Counted from the stretch's first letter, positions 36,199 to 48,680 are shown. The stretch is 64,000 nt of DNA from Bactrocera neohumeralis (GCF_024586455.1 NC_065923.1:66003076-66067075); one strand, 5' to 3'. Notes: generated from the letters alone by a model not told the origin. Numbers and translations are program-made.

Positions 36199-36890
36199 TT
36201 AAGGCAGTATTCTACTCTAGAAGCATGAATTTCAGGTAATTTTTAAAGTGTCGTAAAAAAAAGGCAATTAATATTTTTACTATCCACTTTATTATGGTGT
36301 TTTTATTGATATCTTAAGAACACAAAAAAAAAAATTTTACAAAAAAATATTAAAAATTAAAATAATTAGAGGGGGGGAGGGAGAGACAGTTGTAAAAAAA
36401 TGGCGCATCCTGGTGACATTGATCCTGACTATCTTGGTGGACTGAAAAAAAATCAAAAGGAATTCTTAATCAGTAAGGATGCTGTTATAGTCCCTACCTC
36501 AGGGAACACGAAAAAAAATCATTTTTTACTCTTTTTTTTCTTGAAATTCCTGATTTTTTTTTAATTAAAAACAAAAATTTTGACACGATGCTTATAGGAA
36601 CGATAAAGGATTATATAAAGAAGGTTCACACAAAATTTCAAGTAAATCGCTTGTATAGAACTTGAGATAATGCCGGTACCGTGTGAAAAAAAGTAGTTTC
36701 GAGAAAAACGCGTTTAAAAAATTCGATACGGCCGAACCGGGCTAGGTACTGCGTCACTAAAGTAACTGTAGCTCTTAAAATAATTTTAATTTTTAAAAAT
36801 CCTTTGAGGATATGTTCTTAAGGGTCAAACTTTAAATATATGAAAAAAAAATCGAATTTTTCAAAATTCTAGAGTAGAATACCCCCTTAA
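36199..36890. mobile_element. 684-bp TTAA-flanked inverted-repeat element (MITE-like)
   Basis: TTAA at 36199-36202 and 36887-36890 flank an element of 684 bp. Its 20-bp ends are inverted repeats: GGCAGTATTCTACTCTAGAA on the left, and GGGGGTATTCTACTCTAGAA as the reverse complement of the right end (36867-36886), matching at 18 of 20 positions. TTAA duplications are typical of piggyBac and Kolobok superfamilies. The interior has no open frame of note. It includes a G-rich patch (36370-36386) and a GC-richer segment GAAAAACGCGTTT to CGGCCGAACCGGGC (36705-36745). It is therefore a non-autonomous element; which superfamily moves it cannot be decided from the ends alone. Confidence 0.85.
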
Positions 36891-38515
36891 TGAGATTCAA
36901 AAGTGATAACAAATTCTCACGCCGAAGCTATTTCTTAAAAGAAACATCTATTTCAAACTATTTCCTCAACTTTAAAGACAGACTTTTCTAAGTTGTGTTT
37001 ATTTCGTAAATTTGGAGACGTTGAACTCTATTATGAGTCACGGCACCTTCTACCAACCAAATTTGTAAATATTCGCGCATCAATTTATTTTATTTTTTTT
37101 ATTATTATTTACTTTATTTTTGAAGGAAATAAAGTTTACCAAACCCTTCCACTTATTTTTCATGATCATTTAAATATAAAAGAAATATATAAAATTCTAA
37201 AATACCAACGTTGCTACACTGACATTATATAATAGTAAAAGCAAGCTGAAAACTAAAAATTTAAAAAATCTTTACGACGAAATCATTGATATTCGTGATA
37301 GTGGCAGAGTAAAGCGGCACTAAACATTTTTATAGTCAAATTTATGGTGAAACCATATGCGAAAATGCATGTGAATAAACAATATGAGAATATATTATAC
37401 GAAGATGTATGCATATATGTTTATAGAGGAAAGCACAAAAGTGCAATAGACTCGCTGGGAGTGCAAGCACCTATAGGAACTACAGGAAGCCAAAAACACA
37501 ATGCCACGAGTCCCTGAGTGTAACTGAAGTATGAGTGCACAGCTTACATATACAAAGACTTTCCTTACCAATAGCAATGTGTATGAATCCGCCTTCAAAT
37601 CAAGGCAATGCTCATATTAAACTCACTCTCTCACTCACACACACACACTGTTATTCCAACCAAAGCCTCCACAAATAAGTTCAAAAACTGCAGCGTACAG
37701 TGTGTTATAAAAGTCAACGTATGTATATATGTATATTCAAACGACAGTCAACCAAGGTTGCAACTTCTGCAAATATTTATACTCCTTTCCTCAAAAACTA
37801 AAAAAATATACATATATAAAAACCAACAACACCTCCGTGCCTTTGCAATAGACAATCGAAAAAGTGCATTGTTTGCATTAAACATTTTACAACAATTGCT
37901 GTTGTTATTACTTTTGTTTTGCACTTTTTCACTCGCAAATAAACCTGAGGCCATAGCGCAGCATACGAGAGCGATACACTTGCACTTTTATGTGCCAGTT
38001 GAAGCATTTGAAGTGATTGTTTTGCTACAGTTACCTCTTGACTCACGCTGTCCCTCACAGCCAACTTTGCGAAGTTCTCTTCATGTGTCTCCCCTTAGTT
38101 TGCGCAAGCACCTTCAGCTACAATGATAGCTGGCATTATTTTTAGTATCCTTCGAAAAGCTTCGCATGCTTGAAAATGAAAATAAGTAGTATAATTTAAT
38201 ATCAATTTACAATCTGCGTAAAAGAGAAATGTTTGGGTACAAAAATTCAAGATTGAAGCAGACAAAGCATTTGATATTGAGGTTTTTCACAATAACCTAT
38301 TTTCATTTACTGCTTTTTTCAAAACAACCAACAGGTGCCATAAGCGAATAAGAAAATTTTCAGAAGTAATCCGTATGCCGTCTGTCGGTATCTAATCGAA
38401 ACATCAAAATAAAATCAAGCATTGACCTATACTTTGTAGGATAATCTCAACCCTTACCACTACCACTATTTATTTCTGATTTCGTGAATTAGCGGAGATT
38501 CTTTAAACCAGAAAA
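36891..38515. other. Gene-free stretch
   Basis: No supported gene. An (AC)n tract lies near 37632-37648. The 172-codon frame 37608-38126 has no recognisable domain and spans simple sequence. Nothing else seen. Confidence 0.45.
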
Positions 38516-38905
38516 AAACGTCCTTGACTTCATAAATTATGTATATAAATGATCAGCGTGGCCAGCTGCGTCGAGTCAGCCATATCCGTCTGTCTGTCCG
38601 TCCATCACTCTATATTCGCGAAATACTCTCTCAGGTTTTAAAAATCGAACTCAAAGAAGTTGCTTACTTGAGGAACCCACCGATAACGGACCGATAGAAT
38701 ATAGCTGCCATAGAAACTAGACAATCAAAATAAAGTTCTTGAATGGAAAACTTTTTTATTTCAAAGATATCTTCACGAAATTAAGTATCGGATGGTTTTT
38801 GAAGACAATTCTGCGACCTCTGAATATAATTTCAGATCGAACTATTACAGCAGAACGCTGCATTTCCAGCGCACCGATCAAACTTGAAATTAGCAGCTCA
38901 ATAAA
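38516..38905 (-). mobile_element. mini-me/INE-like repeat copy C, degenerate
   Basis: Inverted copy: TATATAAATGATCAG, GTCGAGTCAGCCATATCCGT and a (GTCT/GTCC)n tract at 38586-38606 are the reverse complement of the conserved core and microsatellite of copy A. They are followed by GAAGTTGCTTACTTGAGGAA, ATAGCTGCCATAGAAAC and AAGATATCTTCACGAAATT in the same order as copy A. The ends are not preserved well enough to place exactly. Confidence 0.75.
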
Positions 38906-40114
38906 AATATCTTTTCCTGATTAAGTGACCTTAAAGTGAAGGCTGCTTATATCAAACGACGTTTTGTGAACTTAGACTAATCCAAACTCGGATGCAGAGA
39001 TCTAGTTGAAGGTTAGCGTATTACCAAAAGCTTGTCAGCTCATAGCGGTCAATTACTGATATTTTAGTAGGTTTGCAGCTTCGCAAAACTTCATAAAAAA
39101 TTCAATGAAAATAACCACTTCTATTTCTACATAATTGTTTTCACCTTACTCACTTCCAAAAAAAGCAACTTTTTAAATAGTCCACCTCAGCGAAAATTTC
39201 AAGTCATTGACCCTTATCAGTCTTGCAAAGAGTTGTAAACTTTTTTACATCGGTAATTTTACTCCTTTCTTGCTGACTCTGCTCTGCTTAGCACTATTTA
39301 AACAAGAGTATATTAAAATTTGCATTTATTTACTATTATTTCGTTTGCTCTCCAACATTTATGATTTTGGCCAATTTTTTTAAGAATTTCTGCAATACTT
39401 CTTGCATTGTAAAACAGACACTTGTTTGCACAAAACAATGCTCCCATTTTTTACAGTTAACCATTGCATGCTGCAACAAGAAATTTTTACACAAGTGGGA
39501 ACAATGCTGCACATGCCTCAAGTCTATTTACTTTTACTACAATTTGAGCTTTGGGTTTCTCTTGTAATGAGCTCAGTAAAAAGTTTTTTATAACTTCCAT
39601 GCTTATGTATGTTTATACAAAGCAGCCCTTGTATTAAGTTAGTGATTTCATTGTATTTTTACTTGTTGTTGTCATTTTTTTCATTTCCGTTTATGATGAT
39701 TTTTTTGCATGCTGCAATTCGACTATTTCATTTTAATGCACTCCGCAACAATTCTGCTCAGTTGCAGTCTTTATTATGTTTGTTTACCAAATTGACTTAA
39801 GTTTTGGAGAAAATGAACTCTTCTTTCGTTTGTCTTGAAATTTATTGTTATCTTTTTTTCAGCATTTATTTTTTTGACCGAAAATTTATATTTAGAGGCA
39901 CAAAGTGTGAAAGAGTGATGCAACTCTGTGGTTTCCTGAATGAACAATAAACTTTAGAAAGAAGAAACCATTTTGATCTCGGAATCCCTTAGAATCTTTA
40001 GTAACTCACACTTGATTTTAAAATGAATAAGAAATTATCGAAATGTAAAACATTGAACTTAGAATACATCATCTTGTACGCTCAAACATTTCGTTTGCGT
40101 TTCTTTACAATTAT
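38906..40114. other. Gene-free stretch
   Basis: AT-rich. Overlapping short frames on both strands at 39336-39800 without domains. No gene or repeat supported. Confidence 0.45.
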
Positions 40115-40450
40115 GTATGCCAAGATACTTCATATCTTCTTTCAGTTCGTCAATTCAACTTAGTCGCGGTCTTTAGTGGTGAATACTGTGTCCTCTAAAA
40201 CTTTCTTCTACGCTCGTATGTGGTCCATTCTCACAACATGAACGGGCCATCTTAGCCGCTGCGCTTTGATAACGCGGATGACATTTTCACCTTGCATAAG
40301 CTGATCTATCTCATCGTTCTACCTTATGTGCCACTCACCATTATCTTTTATTGCTCCACAGATTTTTCAAATCTTTTTTTCGAACACTGGTCCAATGATG
40401 GTTTTGTATAGTTTCAGATTACATTGCCAATCTTGATACACTCAAGAAGA
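40115..40450 (-). mobile_element. Non-LTR (RTE/craniofacial-development-protein-2-like) C-terminal remnant
   Basis: On the minus strand the region reads YNDEIDQLMQGENVIRVIK, then AQRLRWPVHVVRMDHIR and, after stops, a KVLE-like stretch and VELTN/KKIKYLGI-like end. The R-L-x-W-x(2)-H-x(2)-R-M block followed by a Trp/Asp-rich tail is the usual C-terminus of RTE-like LINEs and their domesticated-looking relics. There are at least three in-frame stops, so it is dead. Only the C-terminal part is recognisable. Confidence 0.75.
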
Positions 40451-41299
40451 TGTATAATAATAGTCGGAGATCATTCCGTGCAAAGCTTTATGTTAGCTTT
40501 TAGATGGAATTGGAAAGGTTTGAGGATCTTAGAGTTTGAAGATTATAATGATTATAAAAAAGAAAATCTATTATTTTTGCATTAAATTAAAGGTTTTATG
40601 TATTTAGCCACGTTGACATCTTATTCGTAATTTAGTGTCACTCTCATCACTCATCTCTGCTGAGCTATTAAATATAAAAGTCGATTTTCTGAAAATTTCT
40701 CTTAAAGAACATTTGTCACCAGCAAAATCCTTCGCCGTTTCCCCCTACAGGAAGTAATCACTTGCTGTCAAATCCGGAAACTCCCAATGTTGCTCCGAGA
40801 TGCCTGAGGTTGTCCTGATGGTACACAATTATTCTCACATTGGCAATGAGAAACGTTTCTGGGCGATTAATTTATCCAGACTACCCAATTGTTGACGGTG
40901 CTTACTTCCTGGGCAGTAGAAATATTGTTTGCTTGACGGTCAGATGAGCTTAAGTTAAATTTATAATGTCATTTTAATAATTAGTAAGGCTAAATGTAGA
41001 AATTCTATCCCCAATCAGGTTTCCTAAATTCGATTGTCCTGCAAAGGTCTTATGGAGGTATTTTGAAGAGCCTACTAAGGCATGAAAGCTACACGATTGT
41101 TTCCACGATAACCCGTCAATATAGTATAAAGGGTATTTTAGCTGTATGGAATTTCTTTGAGTCATTTTAGTGTTTAGATATCATTTCGGTTTGGTTAAGC
41201 CTACAAGCCCTTTGTAATTCCAGAAGCAGTTTAATTTTGGCTACAGTTTTTTCACACAGGTGGTCAATGCCTCTTACGAAATTTAATATAGACTAGATG
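40451..41299. other. Gene-free stretch
   Basis: No supported gene. It may belong to the decayed non-LTR material on either side, but I cannot read any motif. Confidence 0.4.
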
Positions 41300-41990
41300 C
41301 TATATGTATTCCCTTGAACTTCCTCCTACATATCTCGGCAGAGTTCTAAATAAGGACGGACAGAAGCAGAGAAGGTGTTCCAACGTCTCTCTCATGCCTA
41401 CTTCACTGTTCTTTCTAAGAACTAAGTTGTGATCTGTAACTACCCCATTAACCATCCTGTAGTCTTTTCGATATCGTGTGAGTAAACGGCATGCGTGTTT
41501 TCCTTCCGCAGCATTACACATGATCTTGACGATTTGACGATCCTGCATGCCTTTAAGGCATTCCATCTCACTCTTATCCGTCTATCAGCCCTTTCGGGAA
41601 TTTTATTATGTATCGTTTTTGGCGACTTGCGTTTTTCCTGTACTGGACACTTTAGACAATCTTATTAACTATTTCTTCTCCCGTATATATTGACTTTCTT
41701 TATGTTTCCCGCATTATTAGCTACCTTAGCAGCTTTTTTACTGCAAAGACTCCCGTCTGGAAGGTCATTTGAGATCTAATTCCGCGCAATAGAACCCGGC
41801 GTCCACTATATCAGTCACTTTTGATCCGTCCGTGAATATGCTAAGAGTTCCGCTGGTGGGTCGCATGCTCCTGTGCCAACTGCCCTCTTGTAATGTGGTC
41901 TATTTATGCACCGCTTCCCTGTTTCACCTAACGCTGACAAACTTGTAGCTGATTTCGCTGCAGAGCTTTCCAGTGCAATGTAAAAAGGTT
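41300..41990 (-). mobile_element. RNase H-type non-LTR remnant, 3' part of ORF2
   Basis: Minus strand. The frame at 41819-41839 reads IFTDGSK followed by VTDIVDAGFYC, the first catalytic block of a retrotransposon RNase H (D in T-D-G-S). Further down come LPDGSLCSKKAAKVANN-like remains of the second helix. The open frame 41300-41566 ends with RETLEHLLCFCPSLFRTLPRY, the Cys/His-rich C-terminal tail of I/LOA/R1-type elements. Stops and frame changes separate the parts. Same class as 22.6, 47.0 and 56.7 kb. Confidence 0.82.
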
Positions 41991-43391
41991 AACCTTTTAG
42001 TGCAGCCGTTAGAGTAGTTCTTATGAAAATATAGCATTACATTTTCTTAAATTTATAAGGTGTAATAACGACATTTTTTGATAAGGTGTTTTACCTATTA
42101 ATTCAAGTTGACTGCAAACATTTTAAAATGGGACTATTAGCCCCGTTTTAGCCGAAAACATTAGTAAGAGTGTATTAATTTTACCTCGCGCCACTTCTAG
42201 AGCAGTATCAATTCAAACTTCTATAAACTCTGAACGTATTACCCTTTTGTAAGCGCACCTTTCATATTTCACGCAAATAATATGCCTAATCAATCTCGCA
42301 AAAGCTGACCTCATACTTCAACTCCCATCTAACTTTTAGTAATTTGAAAAGTTAATCTTTATGCAACCACTCATCTCCATCATATTCCCACACACAACCT
42401 AACCTAACAAACATAGTACCACTATACAACCGAGTATGTGTTATTTAAATGTGACCCAACTACCAATAATCACTGTAATCCCATACTCATACTCCACCGC
42501 AAATGTTGGCAAGTAATATGGCAACGCTGCGTTATTAGTGAATTATGTGGCAAATGCTTCGTTATTAATTAGACTCATTTGTGTGCCAAGCGAACGAACA
42601 AAAACCAACAAAACGGACACAGCGCGAGTACGCCGGGAGACAGTCGGTCCAGACTGCATGGGGAGTCGAACAACTGTACCGTAGCATGGCTGACTGAATT
42701 TGCATTGTGGCAGACTTACGCAACTCATGAGTCAACTGTTGTGAAAGCAGATGAGCCCATCATATCGGTCACGAAGTAGTATGAAGCGTTTTTCAGGGTT
42801 GTTAGGGAGGTTATCGTGCTGCAGATTCTTTATATTGCTTGTAGTTAGCATTATTGTTTGTTGTTATTATGCTAGCTGCTGATGGTTTCTCCTGCCGCTG
42901 TTGTTAAGTCACCTTAATTAAATGTCAGTGTGGCTCGTTAAACTTTTTAGCCACTCAAACCATTGGAGACAAGGAAAACGACTCCAGCTAGAAAAGTGGG
43001 GTTATGATGCTAATAGAGTTGAGGCTTTCTTTTTGTATCTAATAACAAATCTCAGTTTCTGTATCAGTTGTTTTTGTTTTTTGCAAACAAAACACACCAG
43101 GGATTTGCGTTAATAATTTTAATAAATCAATTTGTTAATTGAGATATTCAACGAGTTGGGTAATTAGTTCAAAAATATAGCCAGTTGAGGGAGAGTTTAA
43201 TGAAGTTGTGGTGGCTTAAATGGGCATGTTTTTTTGAATGTGCGAAAAGTTAATATTTGGAAAAATTGCAGGTACTGAGTTTGCGCTTCTTGTTTATAGT
43301 AATGTGTATACATATATTTCCCTTTCGTTTTAAGGATTTATTGAAGACGTAAAAAAAGTGTGAATGGTTTTGCAGTTCTCCTAAAACTTTA
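41991..43391. other. Gene-free stretch
   Basis: No supported gene. Two opposite-strand frames around 42543-42779 and one at 42922-43113 have no domains. CACACAACCTAACCTAAC occurs near 42391. Nothing else. Confidence 0.45.
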
Positions 43392-43393
43392 TA

Positions 43394-44212
43394 CCAGGTT
43401 GTTCAAAGTTTTGTCGTTTGATAAGAAAAACACAATTTTATGATTCAAAATCACTTTATTATTCAGTATAATCTCCTTGAACTTTAACACAATCCATGCC
43501 TGAAGTTAGAATCCGGAAGGTCTGCAATACACGCTTCAACAGCCGTTATGATCTCTTCATTTGATGAAAAACGCTTGCACGCATAAATTTTTTTCGCTCT
43601 GGAAATAAATGGAATTCGCTGGCGGCCAAATCTGGTAAATACGGTGGATGCTTCAACAATTCGAACTTTAATTCATAGATTTTAGCCATTGTCAAATTTT
43701 CTTGTGACACGGTGCATTGTCCTGATAAAAAGAGATTTTTTTCTTCTCCAAAGTGGGTATTTTCTTCAACTGGTCTTAAAGGTTGCAATATATTCAGAAT
43801 TAATTGTTTTACCAGTTTGCAAGTAATCCCCAAGAAAATTTCTTTCGCATCCCAAAAAACTGATGCCTTAACCTTCTTGGCTGATTTCCGGACTCGTTTC
43901 GAAGCCGAACAACCAGGTTCCACCACTCTTTAGCCTCTTGTTTTGATTCAGGATCATGGTGATAGATCCAAGTCTCATCCATAGTGTTGAACTGAAGCAC
44001 AAAACCCACTTTTGTCTTTTTAAAACGCTCCAAGTGTTGCTGAGAAAGTCGCATTCGAATGTGTGTTTGTTCCATTGTTAGCGAATGCGGCACCCATTGT
44101 GGGCACAGCTTTCTAAAACCGAAAATTTCACTTCAAATATGACTCACACTGCCTAATGAGATGTGTAGAGCATCTTCTAAATCTCTCTCAGTTAATCGAC
44201 CAAAACAATGGT
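43394..44212 (-). mobile_element. mariner element M1, C-terminal two-thirds of transposase
   Basis: The 3' end lies at 43394 next to TA (43392-43393), with terminal sequence CCAGGTTGTTCAAAG. On the minus strand one reads GRLTERDLEDALHISLGSV (second HTH), WVPHSLTMEQ, TMDETWIYHHDPESKQ (first catalytic Asp), and FYQDNAPCHK (second Asp, readable only after a one-base frame change). Next comes LLKHPPYLPDLAASEFHLF, in which the third catalytic Asp expected before F/Y-H-L-F is Glu. The frames 43809-44093 and 43546-43926 cover these parts separately. The N-terminal third is missing, the sequence joining M2 directly near 44212. Inactive. Confidence 0.88.
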
Positions 44213-45110
44213 AGAGACATTACTCCATCCGTGTAAAACTTTTCTATTTTGTCAGCGAAAAACTGCGACAAGTAATTTTCACAGGCTTCTCTTGAAACCA
44301 AGTTTACTCCATTAAGGGAGTTCTGCATTGACCGAAACAAATGGTAGTTCAACGATGAAAGGTTAGGCTAAAGGCTATATATTTCCAAGCCAAGCTCTCC
44401 CAGTTTTTGCCGATCATCAAAAATGTGTGTGGTTTAGCGTTGTCCTGATGGAAGACGAGGCCCTTTCTCTTGATCAGTTCTGGCCATTTTTATCGATTGC
44501 TTACTTCAATCTCAACAGTTGTTGACAGTAAAATGTAGAATCAATCGTTCGATCAGGCTGGAGCAGCTCATAGCGGACGATTCCTTTCCAATCCCACCAA
44601 ACACTCAGCACAACCTTTCGAGGCGTCAATCCTGGCTTAGTGATCATTTGTGAAGCTTCTCTATGCTTGTACCATGATCTTTTTCGCACATTATTCTCGT
44701 ATTTGATCCATTTTTTGGCTCCTGTTACCATTCGCTTCAGAAATGTCATTTCGTTTCAGCAAAGAATCACAGATGTTAATTCGGTCCTTTAAATTTTTCA
44801 CAGACAATTCATGAAGTACCCAAATATCGAGCTTTTTTTTGTGGTTAAAATCCGTTTGATGATGTATGTTAAGTTCCTTAGCAATGTCATTGCTGCTTAT
44901 GTCACGGTCCTGGTCAAATCTTTTCCATAATTTTATCGAATTTTTCAATGATTGGTCGACCAGAGTTAGGTTCCTCTTTCACATCGAAATTTCCAGAACG
45001 AAAGCGAGCGAACCATTATTGTGCTGAAAACTTACTCCTCGACTCAGAAGAAGACCTGCGAATATTCAATAGGTTCGAAAGAAGTTCTGAACAATCTGAA
45101 AGTATAGAGC
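44213..45110 (-). mobile_element. mariner element M2, transposase lacking its last part
   Basis: A different mariner subfamily from M1, in the same orientation. Minus strand from 45050 downward: WFARFRSGNFDVKEEPNSGRP, then IAKELNIHHQT, KLDIWVLHELSVKNLKDRIN, FLKRMVTGAKKWIKYENN (the G-D-E-K-W block with D-E mutated to A-K), TPRKVVLSVWWDWKG, and FHQDNA-like/RPHT remains near 44450. It ends SQFFADKIEKFYTDGVMSLP at about 44215-44275, where the last about 20 residues and the 3' terminus should follow. M1 sequence begins there instead. The first catalytic Asp is lost. The 5' terminal repeat was not identified. Confidence 0.88.
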
Positions 45111-46985
45111 CCCACCACCCATCGCAAACGAATGACACTCCTTTACTGCTGTGAGTATAAGGTTCGCGTATTTAATTTTCTTTGAAGTTTAGCCAATAAT
45201 CTCGCCCACTACCCAGAGTCTTTGTTCAATTAACTTAATATTTGCTGCAATATACAAAAACAACAATTACCATAGCAAACACCTATCAATTATGCACCAA
45301 AGCTGCTTTTAATATGGTTGTAAAATGAATACTTGGCGCAATGAAATTTAGACAACACACCAAGCACACGAGGGAGCTTTGCGATAAAGTGCATACCTAC
45401 AACTGCTTACCTTCTTACATATGTATATATGTTTGGCCATTAAATGGACCTCAGCACGCTGGGCTGCTTGAACCAACATATTGTGCGCCATAATCGAATT
45501 TAGAGCGACAAAGCGCAGGTGGTTCGAGCTGCAGCAAAGGCAGCACCAGCAGACACCGAATTGGCCACATGTTCACTTCATTTGATGGCTTGATAGCCTG
45601 ATAGCTGTTGCAATGGCGTAACCGATGTGTAACTATTATACCTTTAGTGGTCTTATCTGCCAGAAAGGTAAGTAACTTGAAATTGCTTTGAGGTGTATAT
45701 ATGTGTGTTTGTTAGCTGTAGACGAGCTTTCATGCTGAACGTGCATATAAATTTTCATGTCCTGCAGCTAAACTATACAATTTTATTACTTCAATTCACA
45801 ATTTTTGGCACTTTCAACGCCAACACAATAAAAATAGATGCAACAGAAGTGGAGAGTAAGCAACACTTGCTTCTAAGTTTAATCCTTTGCGAATGCAGGT
45901 GAAAGCCTTAGAGCTACAAGGGAGTCCTTCACTGGCTGCTGGTCCACCACCCACGTCACACGCTCGTGTGCTTTACTAAACTTCGGGTCGTAATTTATGG
46001 TTCGTTAGGTCAAATGTCTGCGCCACAGCGCCACAGCTTGGTCACAAGCTTGTGTTTGGATGAGTGGTGAACTTGTAAACACCAAAACGCACAATCGCCC
46101 CAAAGGCATTCGGTTGACTTGCCGAACTGCAGAGCGTTACAGAAACACTAAAGCAACACCATATACCATCATCCATGTATTTGACAACCTCTTCACTTCG
46201 AGCATTTCTTAAGTGCTTGTCATGCCTCCCAAGTGCCCTGTACTCTGCCGCCATAAGTGTATGTTTACTATTTTCTAGTGTTGTCCATGCAATTCGCTCC
46301 ATTATTCAGCCATTCATGTACGTTGTAACTGCCAATAAAATGCCAACATGCAAAAATGAATAGTTTGGTCAGCGTAATAAAATTTGAATTGGCAAAGGCG
46401 AGCGGGCGCAAAGGATGTAGCTGGTTTTATAGCTTGCAGCTTTTGAATAGAACTTAAATATTTTAAAATCGAATTCATCACAGTCATCGTAAAATTCTGT
46501 GTATGTGTGCAGCAACTGACGTATTCCTTACAACTAACTTGACAAAAGCACGGTGAAAGATGCACGATAGCGACTTGTAGGGATGCGTTTGAATAAGGAC
46601 TTAAAAGATGTGCCCGTAAATATAAAAACTGAGATACATATGTGTTAGTTGTTTGGTAACACAGTGGTGGAGCAAAATTAGTTATATGTGACTGTACTTG
46701 GATTTATAATAGACAAAATGCGATAACCAATAGTCGCACAGTGGGTTGGTAACGCATTGTACTACACAAATTTTAAATTACCATCTTTATGTCCAGAGCA
46801 CTTATCGGACACGCTACTTTGAAAATTAAAAATAATTATTATTAATCAAACTCGGTTAAAGGACCAAAGGAAACTCAGTTAATCTAGGTATGTGAATGGG
46901 TGCAAACCGGAAGATCCTGAAATTCTCTACTTTTCCAACTACATCACACAAATTGGATATCTGTGTCGGAGTGTCTACTCCTGGT
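45111..46985. other. Gene-free stretch
   Basis: No supported gene. A CATATGTATATATGT tract lies near 45419. A GGTTCGAG-containing stretch at 45531 is not part of a tRNA fold. Frames at 45693-45902 and 46042-46302 lack domains. Nothing else seen. Confidence 0.45.
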
Positions 46986-47545
46986 GGTTTTTTTCTGCTT
47001 ATATACCGATATTAGATATGTGAACCCAGCGAAGTGTCTGGACAAGAGACGCAATGGTATTCAAGGATGACTCGAAGCCTGGAGGGAAAGTTGTTGGGGA
47101 AGTTTTCTGGAGCTCTCCGTCAAGCTCAGCTTTGGGCTACTTAATGACTGTAGTGTTTTTCAGAAAAAAATTACTACTATTAACGTAGTACTTGACGTAC
47201 TGCTCTGAAGGATGGACCTCGCGGTAACTTAGCTGGCGCTTGTCGAAGACCAGCTCTTGTCCTACTGCAAAATCCTTCTGGTATAGAGTAGAACGTAATC
47301 GTAGAAGTTGTTCTATTGTCCAAAAGGCATGCAGTATGGCTAAGAACGCAAAATGTTAAAGTTGTATGGATATAGGTGAAGGCCAAGGAGTTTTCTCCTC
47401 AATTGCTTAGCCTTTACAAGACTGAGTTGAAAGCATCTCGACAATCATTCTTTTGGCGAACCACGGTATAGATAGATTAGATATGACTAGAGACCGGCCT
47501 GCTAAGCTGGTTTAACATTCAACTTAGCATCACATTATAGTTCTT
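46986..47545 (+). mobile_element. RNase H-type non-LTR remnant (plus strand)
   Basis: Plus strand: VFKDDSKPGGKVVGEVFW (47056-47110) is the first RNase H catalytic block with the Asp kept (T-D-G-S replaced by K-D-D-S). LLNDCSVFQKKITTINVVLDVLL is the C-S-V-F-Q-A-E helix, with the catalytic Glu apparently replaced by Lys in K-K. RRSCSIVQKACSMAKNAK and a frameshifted VVWI-like stretch correspond to the region before the last Asp. Many stops. Same class as 22.6, 41.3 and 56.7 kb. Confidence 0.75.
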
Positions 47546-47748
47546 AATCTAATAGGAAGCAGACAGTTCCAGCTATATAGACCCGAATATCCATTCTAGA
47601 AATAAATTAGCCTACGCGTACCAAAATACCCTCGATTCTTCCGCCATCAAAGCTTCAATCTCAAAAGAATCATATTACCTTGTACAATTTAAGGTTTTCG
47701 GAGTTGTAACACAATACGGATATAATTAAAGAGTGAAATAAAAATATA

Positions 47749-48680
47749 CATTGTGACAAGAAAGTACCCAACAATTGTAAATAAAACGCAAAATATCTAA
47801 ATATTTATCATAATATATTTTTTAGTCTGCAAAGTAATCCCCATCAGATATAATATAATTATAACAACGATTTTTCAAGTTCTTGAAACACTTTTCAGAT
47901 TTTCAGATCTATCCAATCTACTGACAACGAGTTCTACGGAGCAGCAATTTCAGTTTGGGGAACATGACGGCCGTTTTCGAAGGATGTTCTCATGCAAACG
48001 GTTCAATATGTACGACCACATAGAACTCCATATTGACGGTCTGTCTCTCCGAAACAAATTCATGATGCACCAAACCACGAATATCGAAAAAAACAATGAG
48101 CATCACCTTGATTTTTGACCAGCTGTGGCGTGGTTTTTTGGTTTCGCCTCTTTTCAGATCACTGTTGACTTGTTTGCATGCGAAACTCATAAACCCATGT
48201 CTCCTCGGCATTTATAATGCTCTCCATGAATATGGTATCGGAATTCGAACATGTCTGAGTCCAAATACACTGCTTTACGGTACTCTTTCTGAAAAAAATT
48301 CAGCTTTATCAGGACGAGGCGAGCAAAAACGAAATTCATACTCAAAATATCCATGATTCGAACGGACTCGCGAGAGATATCAATCTCTCTTGCCATCTTC
48401 TAACACTTGCCTGACGATTTTCAAGCACCATATCCTTCACTTTTGCAATATTTGCATTAGTTAAATAGACGAAGGTCGCCCAGAATAAGGCATGTCTTTA
48501 ACAATCTCTCGGTCACCTTTGAAGTCCTTGTACCACAATAGGCTTGTGTTTTTGATAAAATTGAATCATCTTAACTCTTTTTCAACATTCGCAACGATTT
48601 CGCACACCAAATTTGGTTGGAAATACCAAGCTTGAGATAAATTCTTTGTTTGATATTTTTATTTAATGTAAAAATCGCAA
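47749..48680 (-). mobile_element. mariner element M3, decayed
   Basis: A third mariner lineage on the minus strand. N-terminal part near 48470-48560: WYKDFKGDREIVKDMPYSGRPS. Then VLENRQ-like and MAREIDISRESVRI (HTH), VFARLVLIKLNFFQKEYRK, GEHYKCRGDMGL (first Asp block G-D-E-T-W damaged), SKIKVMLIVFFDIRGLVHHEF, and at the end FKNLKNRCYNYIISDGDYF near 47830-47890. The second and third Asp region between about 47900 and 48000 is not readable. The 3' end is next to TA at 47747-47748 with GTGACAAGAAAGTACCC. The 5' end is only approximate. Inactive. Confidence 0.82.

Noticed and set aside
37608..38126. 172-codon plus-strand ORF
   Set aside because: Starts in (AC)n repeat and contains no domain; several overlapping antisense ORFs of similar quality.
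45520..45545. GGTTCGAG motif resembling a tRNA B box
   Set aside because: No A box, no acceptor or anticodon stem could be formed around it.
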